From contig NW_024037074.1 of assembly GCF_015706575.1 (NCBI RefSeq), positions 15,985,334 to 16,049,333 of the forward strand: a stretch of DNA of 64,000 nt, written 5' to 3'. The position numbers and the translations under genes are program-made. The DNA is from Patiria miniata (Eukaryota > Echinodermata > Asteroidea > Valvatida > Asterinidae). The notes below the pieces were generated by a model. That model was not told where the DNA came from. It did no database searches and saw only the letters and a list, made by a program, of their open reading frames with translations. Positions within the stretch are counted from its first letter, which is position 1. The number at the start of each line of letters is the position of its first letter. Below, one piece after another: positions 1-13,500 of this stretch.

Positions 1-2144
1 AGGGCATTAGTGGAATTTGATACAGCGCTGTTATCCAGATGTGCTATTTGCAATTCAATTTTCAACGTGCGTTTTTCAATAGGCAATCATTGGTATGAAA
101 TTAAGTCTATGAATTGCAGTTGGTAAATAATGCTCTTAAGTAAAATGGACTTCACACTAAAGGTGTGTCACCATAGGAAAAAGTGCTCGAACCTATGATT
201 GTACGTAGTCCGGGTTACTGCTATTACCGAGTATGAGGGGTCATTTATAATCATCTGTCCGCCCCAATTACAGGAACATAATAGACATGTTGCAGGGTAA
301 CTCTGTACCCGTGATTTTCTCCGAGTTTTTTGTTCTTCGAGAAACCCTTCCAATGCTGTACTTTATAATCTTGGGGATGTCGGTCAAGGATTAGTTATAA
401 AATAATAGGCCTACACCACTATTTTTAAGGACGGTTCAAAATAAAGTGCATTTTGTCGTCTAATCTCCGATTGCTTGAGTAATTCCTGCGAACCTGTTTA
501 GGTTAACAGTATAAGGTTATAGGTTCAACTATCCATCTTTGGGTTAACGATGATAGGGAGATATTTCACGGGATAAATATTCGTAATTTTGTCGATGGGT
601 TTCTAAATAAACCAAGAGCCGTAACCACACAAAAACTAAGTGGGAAGCCAATGCATTCTTATCAACCCAGATGGCACTCCCTGATAAAAGGTTATCCCTT
701 ACTAATACGATGAAATATCATTGTCAAAAATTAACTGACTTGATGGCTCCACATGATGGATCGCACTTTAAAAATGGACTCTGGAATTATCGGTATTTTT
801 TAATCCTTCCAGTTTGAATGATGTCCGACATGCTTTATAACGTATGCATGCAGATAGGAGACTCACCAACATTTAGTGAACCGATTAATAAATATCTGCG
901 CTGTGTGCCGAGGTGCGCTGTGGTCATTAGGGGTTCAAGTTTCTTCTTCGTGTATAATAATGCGATGATGTGGTCTGGTCGGTCATCACACTCCGCCAAT
1001 AGCGTGCATGTATGTATCCAATTAACCTCAGTGCCATCTTCGGGTTTTGTTTTTACTATCGCCCATGGCATTTGGCACTAGTGTGATCATGAGCAATTAT
1101 GATTGATGTTGAACGCTGTGTAGGCTACCAACATGAAGTAGGCCTATCGTACTTAGCATTTCCAAAGTGACCATCAGAGATGGCGTTGTAGTTTTCCAAA
1201 ACCGAATATACTTAGCTACTAAATTCTATTTCAGAAATTTAGCTGCTAGACCCACATGCCATAACTGTATTGTGCTGTGCCAAGTATTTTACCGAGAAGG
1301 CCATTGAACAAATCCCCCGCCCAAGGAAAGATGAAACCGTTATACAATCGAAATATATTCTTACAAATGTTTCCAATACCGGGCGGTTCTGAATACAGTT
1401 GTCTAGATTTCAAGCTTATCGACATTATCAGATAATTATACGAATCGCCTTGGAATACTATACTTGATTTGCTTCATGTCCTTTTAGTAATTAAAGGTAT
1501 AGACCTATCCCAGCACGTTGACTGCACCATGGAGGCCCCCGGCTATTGTTCAGATTGGGCAGTTGCTTTGTATAATTAACTGGTACAATGCTTTCGCCAC
1601 TGAAGGGGACTCCATGCATGTTGGCCTACTGTGATGTGTGCTCAGAATGGTTCAGATTGCAACAAACACTGTTTCATTTCGTGTATGAGAACACCTACCT
1701 GGATTTGTCCGAGGTCCACAGGATGACAGCATATAAAATCCACGTTCTTGTAGCCATGGCTCGCTTATTACCACTGTTCCCCTGATTGAAAGCTCTACTC
1801 GGTGCAGACGAAACCTTTCCCGCGCAATTCAACAGTGCCATGTGCTCGCATGCACGTGAGTGACATGTACATGTACGTGCCGACGCCTATGTGGACGCGA
1901 CTGAACGAACACCCAACCACTGCATTCAACACGATCACGCGCAGGCAACAGTCAACCACTGGCGCTCGCAGCTTGATGTGATCGACAACCGCGTAGCTGC
2001 CAATCAAAAGCCTGGGCTTAACAACTATATTCAATAATGTTGTTTTTCTATCTTTCTTGAATTTCCCCATAATACTGTATTTTTAAGATTTCTGACTAAT
2101 CTCCATATGAGATTCTAATCTCCATATGAGATATGATTCTGTTT
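1..2144. other. Intergenic DNA, no supported gene
   Basis: No ORF here has a convincing protein pattern or splice context. The longest overlapping ORF pair (about 818-1081 on both strands) reads equally well both ways, which argues for chance. Bases 1800-2000 are locally CpG-rich and contain palindromic ACATGTACATGT-type words. They could be a small regulatory island, but nothing next to them looks transcribed. Confidence 0.5.
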
Positions 2145-2255
2145 TAGCCTCTGAAGAAGAACTTGCTAAGTTCGCAACGTCAGGCCACATTAATTCTAAG
2201 ATTTATATATTTCAGGTCCATCCAGTCAGTAAGCAGTTTGCAGCAGTTTTACTTT
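2145..2255 (+). repeat. Dispersed repeat with hammerhead-like core (copy 1)
   Basis: CTGAAGA at 2151 is followed by a 6-bp hairpin (GAACTT/AAGTTC), then GCAAC and GTCAGG. This resembles a degenerate CUGANGA-stem-GAAAC hammerhead core of the kind known from Penelope-like retroelements. A second copy near 13292-13385 shares both this block and the downstream words TTTCAGGTC and AAGCAG. The resemblance to a ribozyme is inference; the homology between the two copies is visible directly. Confidence 0.45.
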
Positions 2256-2862
2256 TTTGCATTATCTCCATATACATACATCTTTAACTTCTACTTTTAC
2301 CCACGGGTGAATAGAAGTAACTGTTGCATTTGAGGGATGAATGAAAATGCAATTAGTGACAACATTATCATAATGTGAGATCCATTATAAGAATTACGAA
2401 TCGATCAATATTACTAATGACGTCAGAGTTCGTTGTCGAGGCCATTCGCCGGTTGTACTTTATAGTCAACAAGATAGCAGATAAAATTGGATCGATATTT
2501 GCCTGCTGGCTAACAAGTACGTAAAGGGTCCGTACCAGTCTTTTCTTATACGTGATCTGAGTTTACTGGCTTGTTCTTATGAATCGTCTTTATACCTCTA
2601 TGGGAAAACACCCGTAGTATAAATCGTCAAAATCGTATAATGACGTCACAAAATGGGCATTCAAGTTGGCGTAGCGTAGGCCTACTTTCCTCGACTTCCA
2701 CCGCTGTGACCAAGGTTCGAATCCCACCTAGGCCAATATGTGGATTGGGGTTTCGGTCTTCTTGGGTTATCTTCCCGGTCCCCCCACCTCTAAAACTGTA
2801 ATTTCTTCTCATATGTCTTCTCTCTACATGTCTCTTCTGGCTTGCGAGCAGTGTGAGGAATC

Positions 2863-3129
2863 ATGGGCGTCGCCAGGATTTGTTCGGGGGCGGGGGGCAG
2901 AGCAATTTTTTCCAAAAATTCCTTAACATTTTCATTATATTCAAAATTTATCATTTTTCCGAGCGTGATGTGAGCAGGGGAGCATTTGCCCTACCCCCCT
3001 CCCATTCAAATTAACAGCAATATGGCTTAGCACCTCTTTTCCTTGCCCCCACCCCCTTTTCCATTTTTTTCCGTTTTCGGGGGGGGGGGGGGGAGTGCCC
3101 CCCCTTCCCCCACCCCCTCTCTACGCCCA
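2863..3129. mobile_element. Short non-autonomous element with 11-bp target duplication
   Basis: The element is flanked by the exact direct repeat TGTGAGGAATC (2852-2862 and 3130-3140), as expected of a target-site duplication. It starts ATGGGCGTCG and ends CTACGCCCA, so its termini are short inverted repeats. Inside are long oligo-G and oligo-C stretches, including a pure G run of about 15 near 3079. It has no coding capacity. An 11-bp duplication is unusual for hAT (8 bp) and Tc1 (TA) and would better fit a Mutator-like or retrotransposed origin. Confidence 0.75.
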
Positions 3130-3342
3130 TGTGAGGAATCCTTGGTTTAAAAAATAATTGATAATCATCGGCCTAGGTCCAAACCGCAAAGTTAACAAGC
3201 ATGTTTTCACTTCGCAATTTGCAATCTGCCGGAACGATTGTGAATAATGAGGTCATAATCATGCCTCATGATCTGAGAAGTCATTAATAGGAAGATAATT
3301 TGGTGGCTGCATGAATAAGAATTCAAGTGGGCATGGACCTTT

Positions 3343-3591
3343 ATGCCTATACGGAAAGTGCTGATGAACTTAAATGACGCAGCGCATGAGAACGTTAACG
3401 AGGGGATGCATCAGCGAATGAGCGAAGCAACTAGCAGGGTGCACGGAGCGGAGTTCCTGCGTGCATCGATCGCATCAACGCTGGGAACTTCTTTGGGCGA
3501 CGCGGTGATTGACATCAACGCCTCGTCTACCATCACTAGCTTGAACGAGCGATCGCCAAGCCGGGTTGGAAAGACACGGAAGGGCACCTAA
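3343..3591 (+). CDS. Weak hypothetical ORF, 82 aa
   Basis: This open frame has markedly higher GC and CpG than its surroundings and a fairly protein-like composition (acidic/Ala-rich start, Ser/Thr-rich end, basic C-terminal KTRKG). No family is recognised. There is no polypyrimidine tract and convincing splice acceptor directly upstream, and no partner exon was found. It could be a terminal exon of a gene entering from the left, a small single-exon gene, or chance. Confidence 0.2.
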   Translation: MPIRKVLMNLNDAAHENVNEGMHQRMSEATSRVHGAEFLRASIASTLGTSLGDAVIDINASSTITSLNERSPSRVGKTRKGT

Positions 3592-6500
3592 TTAACCCTA
3601 GACTGAAGTACACCAGACCGTTAACGTTGGCGATTTGAAATATTCAGAATCTTTAATCTACACAGCTCTGACAAATGTAAAAACAAACATTGAGATTGCC
3701 GATGCGTGAAAGAAATGTGAAGGTCGTTTTACATTCTGCCTTCGCTAATTGGCCTGTAAATCATGAAATGTTGTATTTCATTCGGAGAAATCACATGAAT
3801 ATATTGATAGAGCTTACCATGCGTAACGGGCTTGATAAGCCAGACCACCTGATCGTTCATGATCTGCTGCCCTCTGGGGGCTCCTTAAACTTGGTTTGGT
3901 TCGAGCTAATAACTACATGATTTGCATTCCAGATTCCATGCTTGATGCATGGAGTGAAGCCAGAAGCTTCCCCCAAACATGGTGATTTATACGGTGTTTT
4001 AATGACAACGCAGGAACCCCCCAGATCATTATCTTTTCAAGCTGGGATCTCAAAGTTGTGGGGCATTTTTCAAAGGGCCACCGTAACCTTGGCGTTATGA
4101 TAAAAAAAAATGCGTCAAGACTGTAATAATATATTAGATAAAGAAAGAATTTAAAGTGAGCAATCAGAAAAAAATGACGTATTTATCTCAGACCATCGTA
4201 AGGGATCACGTTAGACGCGGGGCTATGAAAGTGTAGCAGAAATCTTTGTTGCAAAAATGGCGTTGCGACCTTCTACTTGAGATTACACAATTATGATGAT
4301 TGAATTAGGAGTCAAAAACCGGAATAATTATCTCCACGGGACGACCATCAATACAGGGAGTTCTTAAATTGGGACCATTAGTCGAGGGACCATTAGAAAT
4401 GACGCGAATACATTTCACCACAGCCACGTAACTTATTTCAATCCATATGTGAAATGCTTGTTGCCGATAATGTACCCGAAATAACCAAGCAAAATAGTGA
4501 TGGCAACCGTGTCCGAGTCGCATTCGTCCCATCTCGCGCCATTGAGCAGAATCCCTATTGGAATCCTACTGCATCTAGTCTCAACCCCTTCCCCTTTTTG
4601 AAAAAAAAAACCTCGAGCCCTCTTGGCACTCCAAAAATTTGGTTCTTGATCCAACCTTGAAGCTAGATGCCTTAAAACTAAAAGGTAGGCCTATGTGTAC
4701 TTGATGGCTACATGTATAATGGTTATAATTGTGACATCACTAGTCCGAATAAAATTAAAAAAACAACTGCGAATGCATAATAAGCTCTGGCCGTCTTGCA
4801 TGAAATCTGTCAAAATGATCCCTGCCAGAGCTTAAAAATGCGACGCCCAAAGCACATAATATGGAACACCATATTTTAGATACTGCACATATTTTGTCTC
4901 CATTTACAAACTTTTCATAATCATCTTTCCGAATAGCTACAAACATTTTTCGTTAGGTCTAAGTATTTAATTTATTTTACTGGTTTTTTTTCAAATTAAA
5001 ATTTGGTTGTTACATTTTGTGGAAAACTTACGGATCTTGTTTTGGTCAATTTTAGGGGACAGACAAAATGCGTATCGATCGAAACAAATCGCTGTTCCGA
5101 AAACTGTCAGCAAGAGTACATTTTATGACCACGGCATGGCATTTGGTCAAATGTATTTGGTCAATTATTTTTGGTCCATTTACTTTGGGTCGATTTTTGT
5201 AGGTCAATTTGCGGGGATAGACAGACAGACCGACCGACTGACCACCAAGTGACAGGTCGAAGCTACTGCCAGAGCATAAAAATAGCTTGGAGGGGGAGGG
5301 CATAAACCTATGCCGGGCGTATTATGCCAGCCAGCGCGCAGTGAAGTGCGATACCTCACGTCCAATTCACCTGAACATCCTGTTCTAATCCGTCAACCTT
5401 TAATTTAATGGCACAACTGTCAAGGTGAGCGGACGTAATTTCGTCCTGACGGTTCGAGTTTGGGACCGACAGGTTTTCCATCAAGTGAACAGCTGACAGA
5501 GACGGAAAGATGGGTCCCAATGTTTTAAGATATTCCTGTCCTCCGGGTGAAGTGGAAATGAAGTTCCGATATCATTCGCGGGTCAGTTTGCTTTTTAATT
5601 AATCTACAGCCCTCGACGCCTGTTGTTACAAATGGCGAGTCCTGAATGATCCATCTACTTTCTCAAGCTACTTCAATTTTTTAATTAAAAAAGTGACATA
5701 TTGTTCCCTTGCAAATTAAACAAAAACAAATTTTGAAATAGGAATCTGGAAAAGTGGTTTGGCAAAATTGGCTATTGAGCCACTAGTTAGCCTGGAGGCC
5801 ATTAATTAATTTATCTGTTTCAATTGCGTTTTTGAATCACATTTGCAAGGTTAAAAAAGGAACATTTAAAAGGGCGTTTTCATAATTCAATTTTTTGAAA
5901 ATTAATTATTAGAAGGGCTTTGGTTCTGTCGAAGACATTTTAACCTTTATTTTCTAGAATGTATCCATTATGGCCCTACAGGTCTACGTTTTCCTAAATT
6001 TTAATTTGCAAGTGTTAAATTTTATTTAATCCTTTTTAAAAAGATTCAAGATTATTTGCTTATTGTAGGCCTAACTCTTTAATTACACATTTTGTCAATT
6101 TTGATACAAATGCAAGGTATCCCAATTTTAATATTTTTTTTCGGCAAAAACTTTAAAATTGAAATTTCGTTTGAAATATATTTGGGGAGAAAGAGGCGTT
6201 TTGGGGGCCCATTTTTCTGTTTCATATTTTCATGTATTTTTTTTATTTGGTTATTCTTGTAGCTCGGTTCTCGACATCACTCCCCCCCCCCACCCCATGT
6301 AATCAAACGAATTGAATTATTAATTCTCCCTTTTGGAATATTGGACCAGAAATATTACAGAAAAATATTTTATATCGTGCAGTAAAATTTGAATAATCCA
6401 TCTTTTTTTACGTAAAGTCTATAAATAATTTAAACCAATATTAAAAACTAGTAAATTACACAAATAGAAAACGTATTACACACATTAATATTTATGTATA

Positions 6501-6757
6501 AACATTTATTAAAATCGTCAGGATTACAATTTTGTAGAAAAACATGAGTCATTTCACATATTCATAATTAAGTAGTAAAAAGAGACCATTTTCAATTAGT
6601 AAATTTGGTAAATACATGTATTGGTTTTCAAAGACAAATGCCAAAAAGAACAGTTATAATATACAATGTGTTAAGTACAGCTGTGGAATTCTGTTTTAAC
6701 TTGAAATTGCCGTACTTCGACAAGGAAACAAAACTAATTGTGATCCAGATGCACCAT
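3592..6757. other. Intergenic DNA with decayed repeats
   Basis: No supported gene. Between about 5044 and 5214 the word GGTCAATTT and its variants recur six or so times with irregular spacing, a decayed minisatellite. GACAGACAGACCGACCGACTG at 5219-5239 is a short microsatellite. Bases 5640-6600 are strongly AT-rich with an oligo-C run at 6281-6290. Confidence 0.5.
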
Positions 6758-7071
6758 GGGGCAAGTTCGCGCAAGGACTATAGTTAACCATTGGTCGACT
6801 ATTGCTTGCCCGAACTCTGTCTAGTCGACGATGGTTGACTACTCTAGTCGACTATTTGGAACCAACCTACTGGGGCTGGTTGCATCGCTGGTAACCATAG
6901 CCGCGCGCGTTCATAACGTACAGCAGGGAGCCAGGATCCAGACGTTTTGCAATGACATTTTGACCAGCGTTCGACCAGAGACGTTCGCACGTTGCTATTA
7001 GTGCGCAGGCGTAAGGTACGTCACAAATCAACCACTAGTCGACTAATGGTCCTTGCCCGAACTTGGCCCTG
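6758..7071. mobile_element. MITE-like element with terminal inverted repeats
   Basis: The left end GGGGCAAGTTCGCGCAAGG is mirrored by the right end CCTTGCCCGAACTTGGCCC, and the similarity continues inward through GACTA and the repeated word TAGTCGAC. The CAGGG-like outer edge recalls hAT-type MITEs. Possible target duplications (ATGCAC left, TTGCAC right) are imperfect. No coding capacity. It lies just 3' of the TIMELESS stop codon. Confidence 0.6.
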
Positions 7072-7595
7072 TTTGCACTAAAGTCTGAAAGAACAAAACA
7101 TCTCATGTTGCAAAAGCTATAGCATTTACAAATGGACAGTAGGAGAGACTTTTAACATTTTTGTTTCTAGAGTTTTGCGAAACATCCAGCTTGGGCATGA
7201 AGGCCTTCGGAAAATAACATCTAAAGTTGCTGCCAAATAAGTACGAGTATGAAATCATAGGGATCTTCCACCAACACAAATCCACAAGAAATATATCTGC
7301 TAATTTTTGTGGTAAAGGGACTAGGGGTGTGCTTTTTACAAGAAATTTGAACTAGGTAACCGTTACTCTAATGGTGGAGCACCCACAATAATAACATAAG
7401 AAATTTGGAACTTGAAAGTGTTTCTCACTACGCGCATCTGCACAGAAGAAAACAAGAATGGAGAAATTTGCTTCTTTACATTTTTCCCCACTGCTCATTT
7501 CCTTTTCTCAATAACCATTAATTCAAGAATTGTGCAGTCACACTTAGTTGCTGCATCAAACTTGCAGAGCACTTTTATGAGTGAGCCAACGTCAA

Positions 7596-10500
7596 TCAAT
7601 CTTCATCACTATCCGACTCGACGATGCGTCGCCTAGCAACCCTGTGTAGAGGCATGTCATCGTCTGAATCCTGGGAGTCAGAATCCATGGCCAGATCCGT
7701 GGTCGGCAGGGAGGGGTTTGTCTGACTGTCTGTTGGTGCTAGGTGATGATTAACCAAAGAAAGAGGGGAGATTGTTGGATTTCTTTTTTATGAATTTCTA
7801 TCAGGTAGTCCTAATCTAAATATGATCTCATATTATAAGATGTAATGTTCATGGGACACAACATAGAACAATATTGACATAAAAGTTTCTGAAGCCAATA
7901 TCATGGATGCAGCAGAGGTCTAGAAAATCAGAGTATTCAGCTTGATGCTGCCATTTCGGCGCAAAGCAGCTAAAATCAATCACAATAACCATCTCTGCCC
8001 TCACAGGTACCCATCTGCTCCTGGGTGGGGAGAAGCAAGGAGTGACAAAGTGCCTTGCCCAAGGGCACACGCACCACAACCCCAGGCTGGACTCGAACTC
8101 AGAAACTCTGGGTCAGGTGACAGCGGTTGCTTGGTCAAAATCATGGATGCAGCAGAGGTCTAGAAAATCCTGAAAATGCCGGGCTTTTAAGATTTTTATC
8201 ACTAATATGTTGAGCTAACAGGGATTAAAATAAAAGTTTGCAGGGAGAATTTTGATATTCTAGAGGGAGTGTATCTCACCTTGGGACTGCCCCTGGGTGG
8301 CTCTGGTCCGGGGTGTGTCACCCTCTCTATCACTGTCATCGTCACTGGATAGCAACAGACGGCTGCGCTTGGCAGCAGGCTGGCTGGTGCCCGGGGGCTG
8401 AGTTTCATTGGTAACCGGACTGTCGGATGGAGATGGCTCCACGGTACTGTTATAATAAAGGTTTGTGATACAAGTTATACATGTATAAAAAGTTTTTGAA
8501 AAGGCATGTTACACTGTAAGATTACAACTGAAAAGAAATTCGGACATTGATTTATAAGAGTGCTGCTCATGTAATGACTACTGATATTATAAAAATGCAA
8601 GGTAAAAATGGCCAAAACTTTTTGGGTGTGTTTGTAAAAATGTGTATACTTCTATTTTCTTTGAAGTTTCTTGAAATTCTTCTCAACTTCCCATGAAGAA
8701 TACATCAGTAAATCATTCCACTTATCCATAACAACCTACCTTTCATTATCGGATGAATCGCTCTGCAGTGCTCTCTTGACCCGACTTCTCCTCTGACCCG
8801 ACCTAGGTGACACTCTCTCCCTGGTTGCTCCTCCATCATCGCTATCACTCTCCTCGCCTCGTTCCGTCTCCATTGGCAACCGTTCCTCATCCATGACTTG
8901 GCTAATCACCTCGGTGACCGGGACGTCCTCTCGACGACGCTCCTTCCTCCTCCCTCGGTCCTTGGACGTTTTCTTCTCCTGCCTCCGCTGTCTAGCCATC
9001 TCCTTCAGCGCCTTGTACCTGGGGTTGGACTTCTTCTTGCGCTCGGCAGCCGATTCAGCCACCCCCTCTTGGGGCTCGATGGAATCCGCCATCTCTCGGA
9101 GCTGCTCTGGGTCAAGGTGGCCAGGTATGCGCCAGAAAGTTTCCTTTGAAAAAAGTATATTACAATCTGACATTTTGTTTTCTCAGATTTTCACAGTGCC
9201 GTTGGATTCAACTGACCTCAGTCCTTGTTGCAATACAAACATGAAATCACTCAACCGCTAGGAAAGACCAGGTCGTCTGCGATGTCTGCACCTTTCGGCA
9301 GATTGAAAGATTGTTGACTTGAAGTCCCGCTTAAATAGGCCTCTTACAATATTTGCACACAGCACTAAGAATACATATTTTGAATACTTCTGGTAAGAGA
9401 AATCCTTGAACACAAAATTTCAAACTGTAAAGATTTATCCTCGGGACAAAAAAGAATCTGAACAGAAAGTGGGTAGTGTTTTAGAAATGTCAATACGTCG
9501 GAACTTTAGAAAATCGTAAACAAATTTAAAAAAAAAAAACGGATATGAAGTCATAAATGTGAATTGAAACAAATAATTTCAGGTTATGTTCTAGAAAAAT
9601 TCAAATTGCAATAGTCCTCTACAAACAAAATGACAGCTTTGGGACTCCGGTCCTTCAAATGACTTTTTGGTGGGAAAGTCTAGCTACCTCGTGTCCGTTG
9701 GGTGCAGAAATCCCAACAGTTTTGAGCATTCGCTGGAAGAGCTTGTTGTCCATGGCATCTCCGTTCTCCTCAGAGAGAGGCACGATGGGGATTGCCTGTT
9801 CATCCTCTGAAGAAACAAAAGAAGAACACGGAAAATATAAATGAATACTCAATTCCGCAGTTTAACGAACAGCAGTAATAATTCCAGTAGTTTTTTTCTA
9901 CAAAATTGAAATAAATTACACTGAAGAGAAACTAACTTGGAGGGTATATCACTTTAAGAGAGAACAAAACTTAACCGGGACAGGATTCGAACCTCAATCT
10001 CCAGAATACCCCACTGGTGCTCTACCAACACCACAGTTTGCTTGCCAATATCAACATTACAGGGGCATATTTTTTAATGTAGCTTGGTGATGATGACACG
10101 TTTTGGATAAGTGAAGCGATGAGAAATAGCAAATCATGCCTTACTGTCTTTTTCTCTGTCGTCGGCCGTGCTTCTCAATCCACTCTGTACCCAGAGAATC
10201 TGCTCCGTCAAACCTAGTGGGAAAGCACAGTACATAAAGCTTAGTCACCACCAGTCAGATAATATTTCAAGATGGCATTGTTGAATTTGCCAGCCAAAGA
10301 GGGAGGGTTTAATAATACAAATGATGTATCAAAAAATTTCATTCTATAAAACAATTTCATTCAAAAATATGTTTCTGGTACAATCTTTTCAGTAACACTA
10401 ACTGTCAAGGTTGATGACTAAAAAAGGTTGAGTCTAACTCTTCTAACCTTTCTCCTGCAATTTCTTGATGAGACTGTTGACGGAAGCCCCCTCCTCAGTG

Positions 10501-13500
10501 CCTCCTGCTTCATCTTCCTCACTGCTTGCTTCGTCCTCTGAGGCGTCGCTCGATTCACTCTCCGTCTTGCTGTCATAGGCTGACGCATCCTGGGAATCTC
10601 GCTTGTGCTGTGCCAGGAAGCCTAACCCAAAAAAGCCAGAAATACCAAATATTAATATCTTCATTTCAATATTGAGATTTTCCCGCAAAAGTAATTTTAT
10701 AACAAGCTTCTTCATGCAAGCCTTGGAAAGCACTGGGTATACAGTGCTTAGTTATAAAATGTTGGTGAGTGCTAAAAAAAACCCAGATATCAAATTTTAC
10801 ACCTCCCTGATGCAAAAAATCATCCATCTTACAACAAAGCGTCAACTATATATAAAGATTTAAATGATATTTTAATAACATTTTCCTACCTTCGAACTCA
10901 TCTTCTTCATCCATGTCATCGATGAAATTTCTCTGAGAACAAAAAATTCAGATCGTACATCCTTGTCAGTCCAGCATTGAGTTTGTCAAGGTCTCATCAA
11001 ACAAATAGGAACAGCCCAGGTTCCTGCGGTATTCTATGAATATTTCATTCCAAACTGAGGACATCATTTCTCAATATTCCATGCCATGATGAAGTGAGCA
11101 GTTTACTGAGACGAGTATCATAAATTGTAGCACAATTTCATAACCACAGGAGTACTTTGTGGAAGATAAATGATCTGCCATCATTTCAAACATCTTGAAG
11201 AATTGTCAAGTAGATTACGCAACAACTCCACTTAGAATCAGAAACAACAAAATATGAATCTCTGAAAAGTAAAATGCTTATTGAAATCATAAAAGCTCAC
11301 ATCATTTTCTAGACCACCACCATCATCATCATCGTCGTCATCATCATCGCTGTTTCCACGGCGACCGCGTCTCTTCTTCTCAGCCTTGCCTCCTTTGCCT
11401 CCTCCTCGTTTCTTGTACAGCTCCTTGCGGTCCTGGACCAGCCCCAAGCCAAGAAGCTTGTCCATGACTTTGGCCTTGGAGCGCTTCTCCGTCATGCCGT
11501 TCATGATGTTGCCGAGGATGTCTGGGGCAATCAAAGAAAAAGTCAAGATCACTTTCCTGTTTTTTAGCAGAAAACAAGAATAAGAGTGACTGGGTCTAAG
11601 AGAACTAGACCTAAGTATACACAAAAAAAGTCTGATTTCTAGGTCGACTTACCGTCAGATCCCTTGTGTTGCTCGAACAGATTACGGAGTTCAAACTCGT
11701 GGTCCTCCCGCCAGATAGTAACTCTTTTGGCTCTGTCAAAATAAACCAATCAACACTACACAATCAGAAATGTCAAGAAAATATAGACAAAACAATGTAG
11801 AGAGTGATTTTTATCAAGAAATGATTTCAACTTTAGGCGTCTTCAAGTTGTGCTATCCTCTCACCCTTTTTTCCGTTTCAGGTCAGCTGCGCTATCGATG
11901 ATTCCTTGCCTCTGAAGCTGAGTTATTATCTAAAGTACAAAATCAAAACAAAAATAGGTCTTGTCATTCCATACCAGAACAACCACCATCGAAATTATCA
12001 CATTATTACCAAGAATCTTTTTGATTTTCAAGATGCAAAAGATCTTTCCTCTACATCAGGCTTCTTCTTCTACTTTCTCTCTTTTCCTCTTTTCCCCTTT
12101 GCAATCTTCAATTTTATGTCAAATCTGTGCAGTTTTTTCAGAGGGAATTTGCGATACGTTATACAATTCTATCTAAATCCAAATTTGCATTTTTTAATGG
12201 ATTCAGTGATGGTACAGCCCAGCAACTATAACTCTATATAGCGTTGATGTCAAAATTTCATTTTAAGGACAATATTCTATATTTGGTGATTGAATTTGTT
12301 TGGGGTGGGTTAAGACATTTCTTGCTAAAAGCAAAGTCCAAGCATTAAAAACTTCATATTTGTACCTGTCTCCTTGTCCTGCTGTCGTCGATGATATGTT
12401 CCATAATGTGGTCAACAACATCCTTGTCTGAAAAAGACATTTCACGAAGAAGTTTATTCCACAAATGATTTTTTGTAACGCACAATCTGTCACATGTCAA
12501 ATTACTTGGCTTTGCATTATTATTACCCCTGATCATCGGGCCAATTAAACATTCCAAATACCATTTCAGCTCCCTGTGCAAACATACAGCTCCATTTTGG
12601 CGCAAGCAGCTAGAATCAACCACAAAAACCATCTCTGCCCTCACTGGTACCCATTTACTCCTGGGTGGGGAGAGGCAATGAGTGATAAAGTGCCTTGCCC
12701 AAGGACACACACACCACAACCCCAGGCTGGACTCGAACCCACAACTTTGGATCAGGTGAAAAAAAGGTTGCTCGGTCAAAATCAGCCCTGGCAACTGTGA
12801 GAAATGTACAAAAAGGAGGGGGCAGCTTTTGACCAAATCCGCAACAGTCCACAGTTTGAGATGCTGCAAGGTGCTTCTTGATAAACTCATCCCGAACACA
12901 ATTTAATTCAAAGATGAAAAGTTTATCATCTTGTACCTCCTTCCACTGTCTCATTGTGCTCCTCGTACAGCTGAGCCAATTCATGTTGCTCCTCCTCCCG
13001 CCACTCAACAGATGATTTCTTGCTCCTAAAATATCCACAAATTAAATCAACTTTTAAGTCTCGATGTTTTTGGACACAGATTGAGTGAGCCAGACTGTCA
13101 AGCATACTAATATAGTTTGTTTTGGGTCAAAAGACTCATACTGCAATGCATATCAAACACACATTTACTGAAAGCACACAATGTTTACCATTCACATCTT
13201 ATTAAGAACGAAAAGAAGCAAATTGGCAAAATTACGAAATGCATGCTCGTGTGTTTCCAGCTTGTTTGCTACCATTCCCCTGCCATTTTGTCTTTTGAGA
13301 AAAATCCTGAGATCGAAACATTAGACCCTCTGACTTTTCGATTTGTACATTTCAGGTCAATTCAATCAGAAAGCAGTGATTTTTTTTTTTGAAATTAAGC
13401 AATTTAGAAAGCATCTTATATTTTGGACTCCGTCAAGCCGCCCTTCCCCCTCCCCCCACCACCGATATGTTGACCAACGACAATCATGACTGTGCTCAAC

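Noticed and set aside
818-1081. Overlapping open frames on both strands near the left edge
   Set aside because: No family pattern, no splice sites, and equal openness on both strands is expected by chance at this length.
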